Positions 24,639 to 33,943 of a DNA stretch of 64,000 nucleotides are shown here, one piece after another; position 1 is the stretch's first letter, and each line of letters begins with the position of its first letter. The DNA lies in contig NZ_LWHG01000030.1 of NCBI RefSeq assembly GCF_001625445.1, positions 175,663 through 239,662 on the forward strand. The letters are read 5' to 3'. The DNA is from Haladaptatus sp. R4 (GTDB taxonomy: Archaea; Halobacteriota; Halobacteria; Halobacteriales; Haladaptataceae). The notes beneath the pieces are model-generated. The model was not told the origin of the DNA and ran no database searches. It saw nothing but the letters and a program-made list of their open reading frames with translations. A program made the position numbers and the translations under genes.

Positions 24639-26408
24639 TTATTTGGGAGAAATAGCACCAGTCTTCACAGCCCAAAAGGCAGGGAATCGAACACCCATTA
24701 CGTCTTCATCGTTAGACGGGACATCCCAGTCTTTTTCGTTTATCCACGCTTGGTCCATCCTTTCAGACATCTGCAACTTCGGCAAAGTAATGTTATAGAT
24801 CCAAGCAAGCTGACCAAGCAGCTTTTGCTGTTTTTCCTTACTCGTCGTTTCAGACAACTCAATTACCATCTTTGACGGCTTGACTTTCTTTTCACCATTT
24901 GGATTTTCTGGAGGCCATGGGACCGTGACTTGATCGGGGAGGTTTCGCCATTCAACCATATCTTGACTGACAAACGCACTCCTGTAATCGAAGAATGGAT
25001 ACGACTCGTTCCATTCTCCCCAGCTATCCCCCTGCAATCTGAAATCACTGTTTCGGATTTGCTTACTGAGGCTTACTCCTTCTATCGTCTTCAGCTCCGC
25101 CTGTATTCCAAACGATTTCAATTGGGGAACGATAGTCTGGACACCACTAACGTAATCACTCAATCCAGAATCAACTTTGATTGGTGCCTTGAGCGGTTTT
25201 CCATCTCCACGCACCCACTTGTTTCCTTCTTTGCTATACCCCGCTTCTTGAAGCAGCTTCGTCGCTTTCTCTTCGTTTGTTTCATACTTATTTAACGAAT
25301 CGACGACGCTACTTGGTAGGTACTTCTTTGTGGCGAAAGGTGACGTCCCAGTGGGGACCTTGATTGGTTTTCTCGTTCGTGGACCGACGTTGTTCGCAAC
25401 TGTTTTTCGATCGATGATGTGTGCGAGTGCTTGTCGAACCTTCCGCTTGCCAAAGTCCTCATCATCATGATTGAACACCAATGCAAAATCGGCATATTGG
25501 GTGAAATTGACTTCACGGATTGAATCTGGTAAGCTTTTATAAACGTCTGGTGGAACGTAAGTGCTTCCGTATCCATCTATATTTCCAGAAGAGAGAGACG
25601 CCCAGCGGTCCTGGTTGCCACTTGCGTATTTAAATTCATAATTTTTTACACTGATGTCATCTGCCCACGGATGATCCTTGTAGACACTCAGTTCAAATTT
25701 GCTGTTAGTTGTCTTGTCTACCTTATATGGGCCATTTCCGGTTGGTTTCTCACGAGCGTAATTGAGTAGGTTAGCTATCGCCTTGTCGCGCTCGTCTCCT
25801 TCTGAAGCGTTTTCGATTTTATTCAGATATTCTTTAAATACGTATGCAGGTGCATGGACCCGAGTTGGGAGGATATACCGTTTGATAACAGTAGGGTTGA
25901 GCTCACCAATAAGTTTGAATTGAACGGTAGAGTCATCCTTGGCAGTGACTGCATCGAGATAATTCCAAACCAGATCCCCCTCATATTTGGCGAGACGATA
26001 CTGGACTACAACATCGTTTGCAGTGACTTGGTCACCATTGTGCCAGGTCTGTTTTCGTAAGGAAACCGTCATCATATCTCCATTGACGGTCCATTTTTTT
26101 GCTAGTGCAGGCTCGAACCCCTTTGTGTTATCATTGAACTCCGCAAACGAATCATAAACAATATTCACTAACGAAACCGGCCAATTTGAGAGATTGTATG
26201 GGTTCCACTGGGCGTCCGTTGGTACCGTCCAATTTGCGTTTGTGAACACAGCCCCTTTCGAGCCACCACCACCATTTGATCCACTTGGGCTTGCTGGGTC
26301 CGATTGACTGCATCCTGCGATACTAGTGGCGATACCTGCAGCACTGCCTGCTAGTATTTTCCGCCTCGTCACTAATGTTGATTTGCTCTGTCGTTCTGGT
26401 CCGACCAT
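24639..26408 (-). CDS. Tat-exported solute-binding lipoprotein (SBP family 5)
   Basis: 589 residues. N-terminus RRKILAGSAAGIATSIAGC has a twin arginine and a lipobox (S-I-A-G-C, Cys at about 33), so it is Tat-exported and anchored as a lipoprotein. The mature chain has the family 5 (Opp/DppA) fold: DAQWNPYNLSNWPVSLV, GFEPALAKKWTVNGDMMTVS, LRKQTWHNGDQVTANDVV, KRKVRQALAHIIDRKTVANN. First gene of the importer operon, the gene with the strongest promoter (26429-26437). Family members bind peptides or oligosaccharides; several archaeal ones bind mannobiose, cellobiose or other glycans. Confidence 0.95.
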   Translation of the reverse strand: MVGPERQSKSTLVTRRKILAGSAAGIATSIAGCSQSDPASPSGSNGGGGSKGAVFTNANWTVPTDAQWNPYNLSNWPVSLVNIVYDSFAEFNDNTKGFEPALAKKWTVNGDMMTVSLRKQTWHNGDQVTANDVVVQYRLAKYEGDLVWNYLDAVTAKDDSTVQFKLIGELNPTVIKRYILPTRVHAPAYVFKEYLNKIENASEGDERDKAIANLLNYAREKPTGNGPYKVDKTTNSKFELSVYKDHPWADDISVKNYEFKYASGNQDRWASLSSGNIDGYGSTYVPPDVYKSLPDSIREVNFTQYADFALVFNHDDEDFGKRKVRQALAHIIDRKTVANNVGPRTRKPIKVPTGTSPFATKKYLPSSVVDSLNKYETNEEKATKLLQEAGYSKEGNKWVRGDGKPLKAPIKVDSGLSDYVSGVQTIVPQLKSFGIQAELKTIEGVSLSKQIRNSDFRLQGDSWGEWNESYPFFDYRSAFVSQDMVEWRNLPDQVTVPWPPENPNGEKKVKPSKMVIELSETTSKEKQQKLLGQLAWIYNITLPKLQMSERMDQAWINEKDWDVPSNDEDVMGVRFPAFWAVKTGAISPK

Positions 26409-26428
26409 GATTAATGTACATACTTATC

Positions 26429-26437
26429 ATATATATA
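26429..26437 (-). promoter_or_regulatory. TATA box of the ABC importer operon
   Basis: ATATATATA on the minus strand, centred about 25 nt upstream of the ATG at 26408. Spacing fits a leaderless transcript. Confidence 0.65.
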
Positions 26438-26542
26438 CGTTTGCCACTAAAAATTAATATTATCTAAATTATTATTTATAGCATTGAGATGAAATAGATC
26501 TGTCCGGTGGCGATTCTGTTGAATAGATCAAACAATAACGCT

Positions 26543-27214
26543 TCAATCGGACCTATTTGCTGCCCACCGTGTAGCATTAGTAAGTATTTGCTGGATAGTT
26601 GGGTCGTGGTAGATCCGGAATTCCTCGTGACCAGGTCGGAAATAGAATCCACGACCTGCTCCAAACGTAAACGTAACGCCTGACCGAAACTCACCACCAT
26701 CTTCAAAGCTACTCTCGAAAATGACTTGATCGGGTTCAGGGATATCGTAGGGCTCTCCGAACATTTCTACCTTCGGTAACGAGAAGTCGTCTATCCCGGT
26801 TGCTATCGGGTGTGATGGCGAAACAACCTCAATTTCTTCCTTCTCTTGCTCGTTTCGAACAGCACCAAGATCGCCAGACGTGCCAATTAAGCGTTTATAC
26901 GGTTTTGCGTAGTGACCAGAGTGGAGGCCGATATAGCCGGCCCCTTTCTCACGTACGCACTGCTCAACTCGATTAACCGTCTTTTCAGAAACGTCATCGT
27001 GACGTAGATGGCCCCACCAAAGAATTACATCGCACCAATCTAGTAAATCGTTACTAACTCCCTGTTCATCGTCGTTTATAGAAATCGCCTTCGCTACGAT
27101 GTCACGATTTTCATTGAGGTGTTCAGCGATGGTTGTATTGACATCGTTTGGGTAAACATCGAGTGGAGTAGTTCCTTCAGACCAGACTGCCGCGTGGATG
27201 GATTGTCGTTTCAT
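26543..27214 (-). CDS. ThuA-like protein 2
   Basis: 223 residues of the ThuA fold: IHAAVWSEGTTPLDVYPNDV, LLDWCDVILWWGHLRHDDVS, GAGYIGLHSGHYAKPYKRLI (the GIHS/C-H loop at about 97), EVVSPSHPIATGIDDFSL and FTFGAGRGFYFRPGHEEFR with TNATRWA at the end. Compared with ThuA 1 it keeps the GxGY(I/L)G(I/L)H motif and the S-H-P-(I/V)-x-x-G box. It precedes the importer operon and follows a Gfo/Idh gene on the same strand, so the three parts may be expressed together. A role in 3-keto-glycoside metabolism is inferred from ThuA/ThuB. Confidence 0.9.
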   Translation of the reverse strand: MKRQSIHAAVWSEGTTPLDVYPNDVNTTIAEHLNENRDIVAKAISINDDEQGVSNDLLDWCDVILWWGHLRHDDVSEKTVNRVEQCVREKGAGYIGLHSGHYAKPYKRLIGTSGDLGAVRNEQEKEEIEVVSPSHPIATGIDDFSLPKVEMFGEPYDIPEPDQVIFESSFEDGGEFRSGVTFTFGAGRGFYFRPGHEEFRIYHDPTIQQILTNATRWAANRSD

Positions 27215-27301
27215 AACACAACTCTATGGCTATCTCGTATTAACTTAATTGTTCGCCTCTAAATATATTATTTAAAAAACTTTTAATATGATTTTAGATA
27301 T

Positions 27302-28351
27302 TTAATCCGTTCTTGAACTGATTCCTATCTCTTCTCTCTCTTTTTCATCCCACGGAAGGGAAGCAGCGTCGACCGTCTCGCCAATCGTACTCGATATGAA
27401 CGCAGCTTCGGTTAAACGCGTGACTCGAAGACCAAACTGACCGGGCACTGCCGGGGAGGAACCGGATAAGATTGCATCAGAGAACGAATTGAATTTCTTT
27501 GCTGTGAGGGTTTTATAATCCGGATCTTCGAACGAAGTTACGTAGTCGTTCCCTCGTTCGGTAACGAGCAAATTGCCATCGTTATACTCGATATGTCCAT
27601 CAGTCCCCCAGATAGTAATCTGCTCTTCAAAGGAGCTGCCGTCTCCTGAGACACCAATACTCGCAATGATTTGCTGTCCATTGTTTGTCCGTAGTTGGGC
27701 GGAAACTGCGCTATTGACGTCTACATCTTGGTCCCAATTATCGGTAACAGCTGTTACTGCTCGTGGAGATGTATCAGTAGTCCAAAGGAGGACATCGAGC
27801 AAGTGTGAGCCTGAATCTATCAGTTGACCACCACCAGAGAGTGCAGGGTTGGTTCTCCATGTACCGCCAATCGATTTTATCCAATTTTGGGCCAAGTAGC
27901 AAGCGACCATGTGTACCTTTCCTATTCGACCAGAGTCAATCACACGTCGAATTTCTTGATATGCCGGATGGAAATGGCGTTGATAACCGATTTGAAGTAC
28001 TAAGTTATTCTCATCAGCATATCTATTCAACGCCACTGCCTGTTTAGTCGAGATGACCATCGGCTTTTCTAAGTGGACATGAAGCCCTCTCTCGAGACAT
28101 GCCATCGCCTGTTCAAAATGCAGTGAGTGCGGAGTGACTATGTTGATCGCATCAAGCTCGGATTCGTGTTCGTCAAGTAACTCGTGGTAGTCTTCGTATG
28201 CTGGGACTCCGAAATCGTTCTCAAATTTTTTGCGGCTACTTTCATCAATATCCGCACCACCGACGAGCTGGATATCGTTGAGTTCGGTGCAGACTTGGCT
28301 TTGTAGATGGCCTAATCCACCGATACCTATCGCGCCTAGTTTGACAGCCAT
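27302..28351 (-). CDS. Gfo/Idh/MocA-family oxidoreductase 2
   Basis: 349 residues. NAD(P) domain GAIGIGGLGHLQSQVCTELN (GxGGxG), VGGADIDESSRKKFEND and the catalytic HVHLEKPMVISTKQ (EKP, Lys about 96). Substrate domain: IGYQRHFHPAYQEIRRVIDS, RIGKVHMVACYLAQNWI and GGQLIDSGSHLLDVLLWTT with the catalytic His (DSGSH). Unlike Gfo/Idh 1 this copy keeps the DxGxH motif. Leaderless-type TATA sequence about 25 nt upstream. It is read in the direction of ThuA 2 and the importer operon, and divergently from the TrmB gene. Probably oxidises an imported sugar or its glycoside. Confidence 0.93.
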   Translation of the reverse strand: MAVKLGAIGIGGLGHLQSQVCTELNDIQLVGGADIDESSRKKFENDFGVPAYEDYHELLDEHESELDAINIVTPHSLHFEQAMACLERGLHVHLEKPMVISTKQAVALNRYADENNLVLQIGYQRHFHPAYQEIRRVIDSGRIGKVHMVACYLAQNWIKSIGGTWRTNPALSGGGQLIDSGSHLLDVLLWTTDTSPRAVTAVTDNWDQDVDVNSAVSAQLRTNNGQQIIASIGVSGDGSSFEEQITIWGTDGHIEYNDGNLLVTERGNDYVTSFEDPDYKTLTAKKFNSFSDAILSGSSPAVPGQFGLRVTRLTEAAFISSTIGETVDAASLPWDEKEREEIGISSRTD

Positions 28352-28688
28352 GCATATAGCGAACCATACGGAGATAAAAACATACCGATTATAATTGAAA
28401 TAAGATACAAACTTAAATTAATATATTAAATACATAACTATATTAATTACCAATAAAGTCAAATTTGTAGTTTGTCCCTGCTATTCTATTGGATTGTCCT
28501 GCCTTCACCCGGATGACTACGTCTCGTAGCGGTTGATTCTTAACGATTGGATGTGAGAAATTCGAGTTCACCGAACGAGGGGCGTGTGTATTACAATACT
28601 ATGTCTGTAATTCTCCCGGCACAGTGCTAAAACTGTCATCATCTGTTTAACAAAAGGGTTTATATAGTGTCTAGGGAAATAAAGCGAT
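28352..28688. promoter_or_regulatory. Divergent promoter region of Gfo/Idh 2 and TrmB
   Basis: AT-rich intergenic region with a TATA box for the + strand gene at 28659-28667 (TTTATATAG, centred 26 nt before the ATG at 28689) and a TATA-like element for the minus gene near 28370-28384. An imperfect palindrome TTACA-N10-TGTAA lies at 28591-28610 and is a candidate operator, although it differs from the TACT-N8-AGTA box known for Halobacterium TrmB. Confidence 0.5.
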
Positions 28689-29753
28689 ATGCTCGACGGC
28701 GATCTCAAATCACTTCTAACACGGTTTGGATTACAGAATAAAGAGATTGATGTATACTTAGTGTTAATAGATGAAGGACCGACGACAGTAAATGAGATAT
28801 CATGCCGTGCAGATGTCTCTAGAAGACACGTTTATACGCTCGTAGAAAAATTAGAAGAGCGTGGATTTGTGAAGATAAATGACTATATTACCCCAACAGT
28901 CATTCAACCAACCCCCCCGGAGCAAATCTATGAAGATATCACCTCTACGGCAGATAGAATGCGCGACAAGCTGGAAGCCACCATCAATACAGAAGCTTCA
29001 CCAGCCGATTCTTTCGAGGTTCTGAAATCGAGGAAAACGGTGATCAAGCGTATACGCCAGATCTTACAGAACGCAGAGGGACAGGTGATAGTTACCATCC
29101 CTGCAACACTAATCTCTACGTTGTCCGACTCTCTCAAAGCTGCCGTTAACAGAGGTGTGTTTGTACTACTGTTAATCTTTAAAACCGGAGATAAACAGAT
29201 TGATCTATCTAACATTGAGTTAGATCCACTTGCTCACATCGTACGCGTACGTGAAGTCGAAATTCCGGTAATAGTCTCTGTAGACCACTCGTGTGCTCTT
29301 GTTGCACCACGTGGGGTAATTACACAACCGAATCATCACGTCCATGCAGTTCGACTGGGACAATCATATATCGAACCGATAATTTCAAAATCCATCTTGA
29401 ATACCGATTGGAATCTTGGGAACGAAGTGTTTGTGAAGACTGCATGTGAGCTCCCTCAGACGTTTTGGAATCTAAAACATGCCGTTTTTCAGGCGTCTTT
29501 ACACTCTCAAGCGGGGACATCGCTGAAAGCAATTATCGAAGCTCATCGAGTTGGAGAAAGTGGAGACAAGTCGCAGATCGTCGGACAAATAGTTGATATT
29601 GAGCAACGTATCGTTAATCCCTTCACTACATCCGATATCGGAAAATGTACTTTTAGGATCAATCTTGAAGACGGTGACATAGTAAGCATTGGTGGCCCAG
29701 ATGCATATCTGGAGGATTACGGTGCATATAAAATCACCCTGGATTCAATCTAA
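28689..29753 (+). CDS. TrmB-family sugar-responsive regulator
   Basis: 354 residues, the usual length of TrmB. N-terminal winged helix (1-80): LTRFGLQNKEIDVYLVLIDE, NEISCRADVSRRHVYTLVEK, LEERGFVKINDY; then a coiled linker and a C-terminal sugar-binding TrmB domain: VLKSRKTVIKRIRQILQNAE, GQVIVTIPATLISTL and a final beta part IVGQIVDIEQRIVNPFTTSD ... GDIVSIGGPDAYLEDYGAYK. Leaderless promoter at 28659-28667. It sits at the divergent centre of the locus, so it probably represses or activates the importer, Gfo/Idh-ThuA and glycosidase genes in response to a sugar. Confidence 0.93.
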   Translation: MLDGDLKSLLTRFGLQNKEIDVYLVLIDEGPTTVNEISCRADVSRRHVYTLVEKLEERGFVKINDYITPTVIQPTPPEQIYEDITSTADRMRDKLEATINTEASPADSFEVLKSRKTVIKRIRQILQNAEGQVIVTIPATLISTLSDSLKAAVNRGVFVLLLIFKTGDKQIDLSNIELDPLAHIVRVREVEIPVIVSVDHSCALVAPRGVITQPNHHVHAVRLGQSYIEPIISKSILNTDWNLGNEVFVKTACELPQTFWNLKHAVFQASLHSQAGTSLKAIIEAHRVGESGDKSQIVGQIVDIEQRIVNPFTTSDIGKCTFRINLEDGDIVSIGGPDAYLEDYGAYKITLDSI

Positions 29754-29885
29754 TGAATTAATATTACACAGTTCTAATTTGGGTGAGCTAGAACGGTTTA
29801 CAACATCTGGAAGAACGCGAGTCATGTCTGTAATTGATGGCCCCAATACAGTTTGGAAACGATCAGGAACGTGTGGATCGAATTC

Positions 29886-31622
29886 CTATTTCCGAGCTTC
29901 GACAGCGGCAGACTGTTTATTTATACTCCGGATTTCTTGCATCGTTTCGGGATCAAACTTCGGTTCGCGATCGTAGGTGAGTAGACCGTTAACTTCTTGT
30001 TCGATATCATAGAGTTGAGTGTAGCAGAATAAGCCAATCCCCTCGTTTTCGAGAAGTGCCTCAGTGAGGCCACGGTATCGATCTAGAAAGTCGTCAATGC
30101 TTTCAGGACGATTCCCATATCCCCAACCTTCCTCGTTATCGGGATTCCACCAGATACCGCCATACTCGCTAACAAAACTCAATTCGTTCGCATATTCTTT
30201 ATCTCCATAATCGACCTGGAGTTCGTTGCCCTCTGCGATGCACTCATACCGCTCACGAAATTGGTCCACGTCCTGAGTGTAATCATGGATATCGAGTAGA
30301 TCAGTCTCTACATGGATGTAACCACTCGTATCGATCACCGGTCGCGTTGGATCGATTGCCTTCGTAGTACGGTACACTGTGCGAAGTAAGTCGTTGTTCT
30401 GATCAGGTGGTGTTTCATTGAATGGTGTCCAGCCAACGAGTGACGGGTGGTTATAGTCTCGTTCAAGGACTTCGATCCACTCTTGCAGAAACGGACTAAG
30501 ATTCGATGGATCCGTGTGGTCTAATCCCCAGTTAGCGTGCTCTCCCCATACAAGGTAGCCCAACCGATCTGCATGGTATAGAAACCGAGGCTCGAATACC
30601 TTCTCGTGGAGCCGTGCTCCATCAAAACCAAGGTCTTTTGCAAGATTTATATCGGTTATGAGCGCATCGTCGGACGGTGCTGTATAGAGACCATCCCGAT
30701 AGTATCCTTGGTCAAGGACTAATCTTTGAAATCGAGGCTCGCCATTAAGGTGTACGACTCCGTCCTTCACATTGACGGAACGTAGCCCAGTATAGCTTTC
30801 AACTTCGTCCACCACCTTTCCATTACGACAAAGTTGGAGTGTGAGATCGTATAGATTCGGAGATTCTGGAGTCCATAAATGAATCTCATCCAGGTTAATT
30901 GAACATCGACTCGTCGTTCCTTCGATAGCCATCGAACTTCTACCAACAACTTTGTCTCCAAAGGTTGTCTCAATCTCTAACTCCAATCCCCGATTCTCAC
31001 CGGAAATTGAGACTGTCGCATATATTTCCCCAGTAGTAGAGTTTGTATCGAGCTGTAGATCATCGATGTATGTATCGGGCACTGATTCCAACCAGGTGGA
31101 TTGCCAGATTCCAGTGATCCGAGTATAGTTAGGTCCTTCAGATTCATATTGACGGCTCTGTTTACCAGCTGGTTGATTTCCTGATCGTACATCATCTTCG
31201 GCACAGACAGTGATCACATTTCGTCCAACTTTGACGTAGTCAGTAATGTCGAACGTAAACGGTGTGTAACCGCCACGATGTGTTCCCACAGATTCACCGT
31301 TTATCCAGACCTCAGTTTCGTAGTCCACAGCACCGAAGTGAAGATGTAGACGACTATCGAGATCAGCCTCAGTGATTTCAATCTCACGTCGATACCAGAC
31401 TGCCTGCATAAAATCACAGTAGTTGATCCCAGAGAGTTTACTCTCCGGTGGGAACGGGACGGTGATCGTTCGTTCGAGGGAATCGGCTGTTGGAAGTCCA
31501 CGGGATCGTCCCGAGTTACCATGATCGATCTCGAATTCCCACTCGCCATTTATTGTTCTCCAATTATCACGTCGAAGTTGTGGACGCGGATACTCCGTTC
31601 TTGGAACTGTATCGGATGACAT
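29886..31622 (-). CDS. Glycoside hydrolase family 2 protein
   Basis: 578 residues with the three GH2 domains: sugar-binding jelly roll (1-165; RRDNWRTINGEWEFEIDHGN, FGAVDYETEVWINGESVGTH), immunoglobulin-like domain (about 165-275) and TIM barrel (from FQRLVLDQGYYRDGLYTAPS). Acid/base Glu in VGWTPFNETPPDQ, nucleophile Glu in SFVSEYGGIWW. No signal peptide, so it works inside on imported oligosaccharides. Short for a bacterial beta-galactosidase (about 1000) and closer to beta-glucuronidase/beta-galactosidase-like enzymes; exact bond cleaved is not readable. It is antisense-neighboured by TrmB and divergent from the GxGYxYP gene. Confidence 0.93.
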   Translation of the reverse strand: MSSDTVPRTEYPRPQLRRDNWRTINGEWEFEIDHGNSGRSRGLPTADSLERTITVPFPPESKLSGINYCDFMQAVWYRREIEITEADLDSRLHLHFGAVDYETEVWINGESVGTHRGGYTPFTFDITDYVKVGRNVITVCAEDDVRSGNQPAGKQSRQYESEGPNYTRITGIWQSTWLESVPDTYIDDLQLDTNSTTGEIYATVSISGENRGLELEIETTFGDKVVGRSSMAIEGTTSRCSINLDEIHLWTPESPNLYDLTLQLCRNGKVVDEVESYTGLRSVNVKDGVVHLNGEPRFQRLVLDQGYYRDGLYTAPSDDALITDINLAKDLGFDGARLHEKVFEPRFLYHADRLGYLVWGEHANWGLDHTDPSNLSPFLQEWIEVLERDYNHPSLVGWTPFNETPPDQNNDLLRTVYRTTKAIDPTRPVIDTSGYIHVETDLLDIHDYTQDVDQFRERYECIAEGNELQVDYGDKEYANELSFVSEYGGIWWNPDNEEGWGYGNRPESIDDFLDRYRGLTEALLENEGIGLFCYTQLYDIEQEVNGLLTYDREPKFDPETMQEIRSINKQSAAVEARK

Positions 31623-31794
31623 CTTCAGTTGGATTAGTACCGGAGACGGTCTAAACTTATCGGACCATTAGGATCTAATACGTACTCAAAATACAGATTT
31701 GACGCTTTGACACTGACCTACTAGGCTAATAATATATTAATTCTATAAAAAAATTAATATGATTTAATCACTTATATGGTTTGGAGCTCAGCAA

Positions 31795-33918
31795 ATGGAC
31801 CGCAATCAGTCATACGACAGTACAGAGAACAGCTTCGAATTTAACCGACGTCAATTCATGTGGGGAGTCAGCGCATCATCAGCGCTTGGAATATCCGGCA
31901 TTGCGTCTGGTACTGCGACAAGTGAAAACGGTCATCCCATGTACAAGGGGATCACATGGCCGAAGAACCAAGCTCTACCCAAGTTTCGGAAGGCGAAATA
32001 CCTGGATGTTCTTGACATCCGTGAAGTGGAGTTTAGCCATCTATTTCTCACTACATTACAAGGAGTAGTGAATCGAAAACGACCCCGTATATACATCATT
32101 ACTGACTTTGAAGAAGGACCACATACTTGGATTAGCGAGTTCGATGTCGATTATACTGTTCACAACACCGAAAGTGAGATCCAGTCCGTTATCGACGACT
32201 ATATTGACGAGATCAGAACAGTGATCGTGTATGATCCAGATGTTCCTGCATCCGTTAATGTGGGTACCACGATCGCAGGGGTAGAAGACGGGGTTGTCAC
32301 CGATCATAAACTAGGGATGGAGTTGATCAATAAGTACGATCATCTCGATCTACGGGATCTCCGTGGAAAGTTCGATGATGCACAGACTGCGTATCAATGG
32401 CAACTGGATGAATATTGGTCAGAGACAAGTGATCGGCATATCGTTGGTTTATCTGGTGGTGATGATGTACCAGTCGAGGAGATCCCAAGTGAACGTCAAG
32501 ACTATTATGATGTAGTCTTGGCTGAAAGCAACCAAATACGAGACAGTTCGAACCACGATGTGTATGAAGTTGATCTTTCTTCGTATCTCGGTAGTAACGC
32601 TTTCTACCTCCGATTCGATGATGCGTTCGAGGATGATGGTTGGGGCCCAGGAGTGTACAGCATTCGTGTAGAAACGCATACTGGTAATACTGTCGCCGAC
32701 TTCCAGCCTACTACTGATGATGAAGATCAATATCTATATGATCCAAACAATTCGAAAGTAAAAGAAAATTTGAAATTAAGATTCGCAGACATGGGTGCCT
32801 ACTTTATCTATAAATTTCAGACGCCCACTGAGGCGACGGGATTGACCGCCTACATAGAAATGGAAAATCAGTTTGAAGTTGCAGCAACGACTACCACGCC
32901 CCCCGATCCATCCGAGACTGTGTTCAAGCCATTCTCGAAATTCCGCGATTATGCGGTTGCAACACGGGCCTTGACGCTGTGGCCTAATGGGGATATACAG
33001 GATCTGTTTGGGACGGTTCTCGATAGATTGGAACCAAACAGTCCCTACCTTGGGTGGTTCGGTAGTGATTTCGAGGGAGAAGTAAGTGGCGTCGAGCAGT
33101 GTTCACAGAATTCAGTCTATGTTGGGGCAACCGATTATTTTGACAATATGACTGTCTTCTCCGGTGTGAACGCAAACGTTGGCTGTCGGCATTATCATTG
33201 GGGAGCTGATTGTCCTCAGCTGGAGAACAAGGTGTATGTTACTCTTACGTATACCGAAGGAGACAACCTACAATATAATCAACATCGAATGCGATACCTC
33301 TGGGATGATGACGCTCGTGGTGAAATACCGATAAATTGGTCAACATCACCACAATTAGCGGACGCAGCTCCGTCGATCCTGTCACACTACCAGCGCACCG
33401 CAACTGAAAACGACCACTTGACCTGTGGTCCATCCGGTCTTGGATATATGTATCCACGTCCGTGGCCAGATGAAACGCTGGAGGAATTCACGAAACAGAC
33501 AGCACGCTATATGCGACGGACTGATCTCAATACCATATATATGTTGGATCGTGAAAGTGGCGAGAACGTGTCCCTAAGTGCCGAAACCATCAACCAATAT
33601 GCGGAAGATATCAATCCAAAAGGGGTCACGCTCAATTTCGGCGGTGAAGTTCCAGCGGAGACCGACATCCTTAATGATCGACTTGCCCGAGCTGCCGGTC
33701 CCCTCGTTAGCGATGCAGATCGGCTTGTCGACGTAATCGAATCGGAAACACCCGACGACTGGAACGGGGAATCACCAGTCTTCATCGCCATCGGTCTCCT
33801 TGCGTGGAACCTGACTCCCACCGAAGTCGTGGAAGGGCTTGAAGATCTTGGGTCCGAATACGAGATCGTAACTAGCGACGATTTCTTCGATTTGGTCTGG
33901 GAGGAAGGTGATCAGTGA
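31795..33918 (+). CDS. Tat-exported GxGYxYP-domain protein, putative glycosidase
   Basis: 707 residues. Signal peptide NRRQFMWGVSASSALGISGI has a twin arginine, so it is exported folded by Tat. After it come an N-terminal domain (VEFSHLFLTTLQGVVNRKRP, RIYIITDFEEGPHTWISEFD), an inserted beta-sandwich-like module (about 235-345; VDLSSYLGSNAFYLRFDDAF, VYSIRVETHTG) and the GxGYxYP domain, with the signature SGLGYMYPRPWPDETLEEFT (about 545). The family is found in gut Bacteroides and actinobacterial polysaccharide loci and is thought to be carbohydrate-active, though no activity is settled. Probably acts outside the cell on the polymer before import. TATA-like box about 24 nt before the ATG. Confidence 0.85.
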   Translation: MDRNQSYDSTENSFEFNRRQFMWGVSASSALGISGIASGTATSENGHPMYKGITWPKNQALPKFRKAKYLDVLDIREVEFSHLFLTTLQGVVNRKRPRIYIITDFEEGPHTWISEFDVDYTVHNTESEIQSVIDDYIDEIRTVIVYDPDVPASVNVGTTIAGVEDGVVTDHKLGMELINKYDHLDLRDLRGKFDDAQTAYQWQLDEYWSETSDRHIVGLSGGDDVPVEEIPSERQDYYDVVLAESNQIRDSSNHDVYEVDLSSYLGSNAFYLRFDDAFEDDGWGPGVYSIRVETHTGNTVADFQPTTDDEDQYLYDPNNSKVKENLKLRFADMGAYFIYKFQTPTEATGLTAYIEMENQFEVAATTTTPPDPSETVFKPFSKFRDYAVATRALTLWPNGDIQDLFGTVLDRLEPNSPYLGWFGSDFEGEVSGVEQCSQNSVYVGATDYFDNMTVFSGVNANVGCRHYHWGADCPQLENKVYVTLTYTEGDNLQYNQHRMRYLWDDDARGEIPINWSTSPQLADAAPSILSHYQRTATENDHLTCGPSGLGYMYPRPWPDETLEEFTKQTARYMRRTDLNTIYMLDRESGENVSLSAETINQYAEDINPKGVTLNFGGEVPAETDILNDRLARAAGPLVSDADRLVDVIESETPDDWNGESPVFIAIGLLAWNLTPTEVVEGLEDLGSEYEIVTSDDFFDLVWEEGDQ

Positions 33919-33943
33919 AATAAAGATCAGTGTCGGTTGACGA

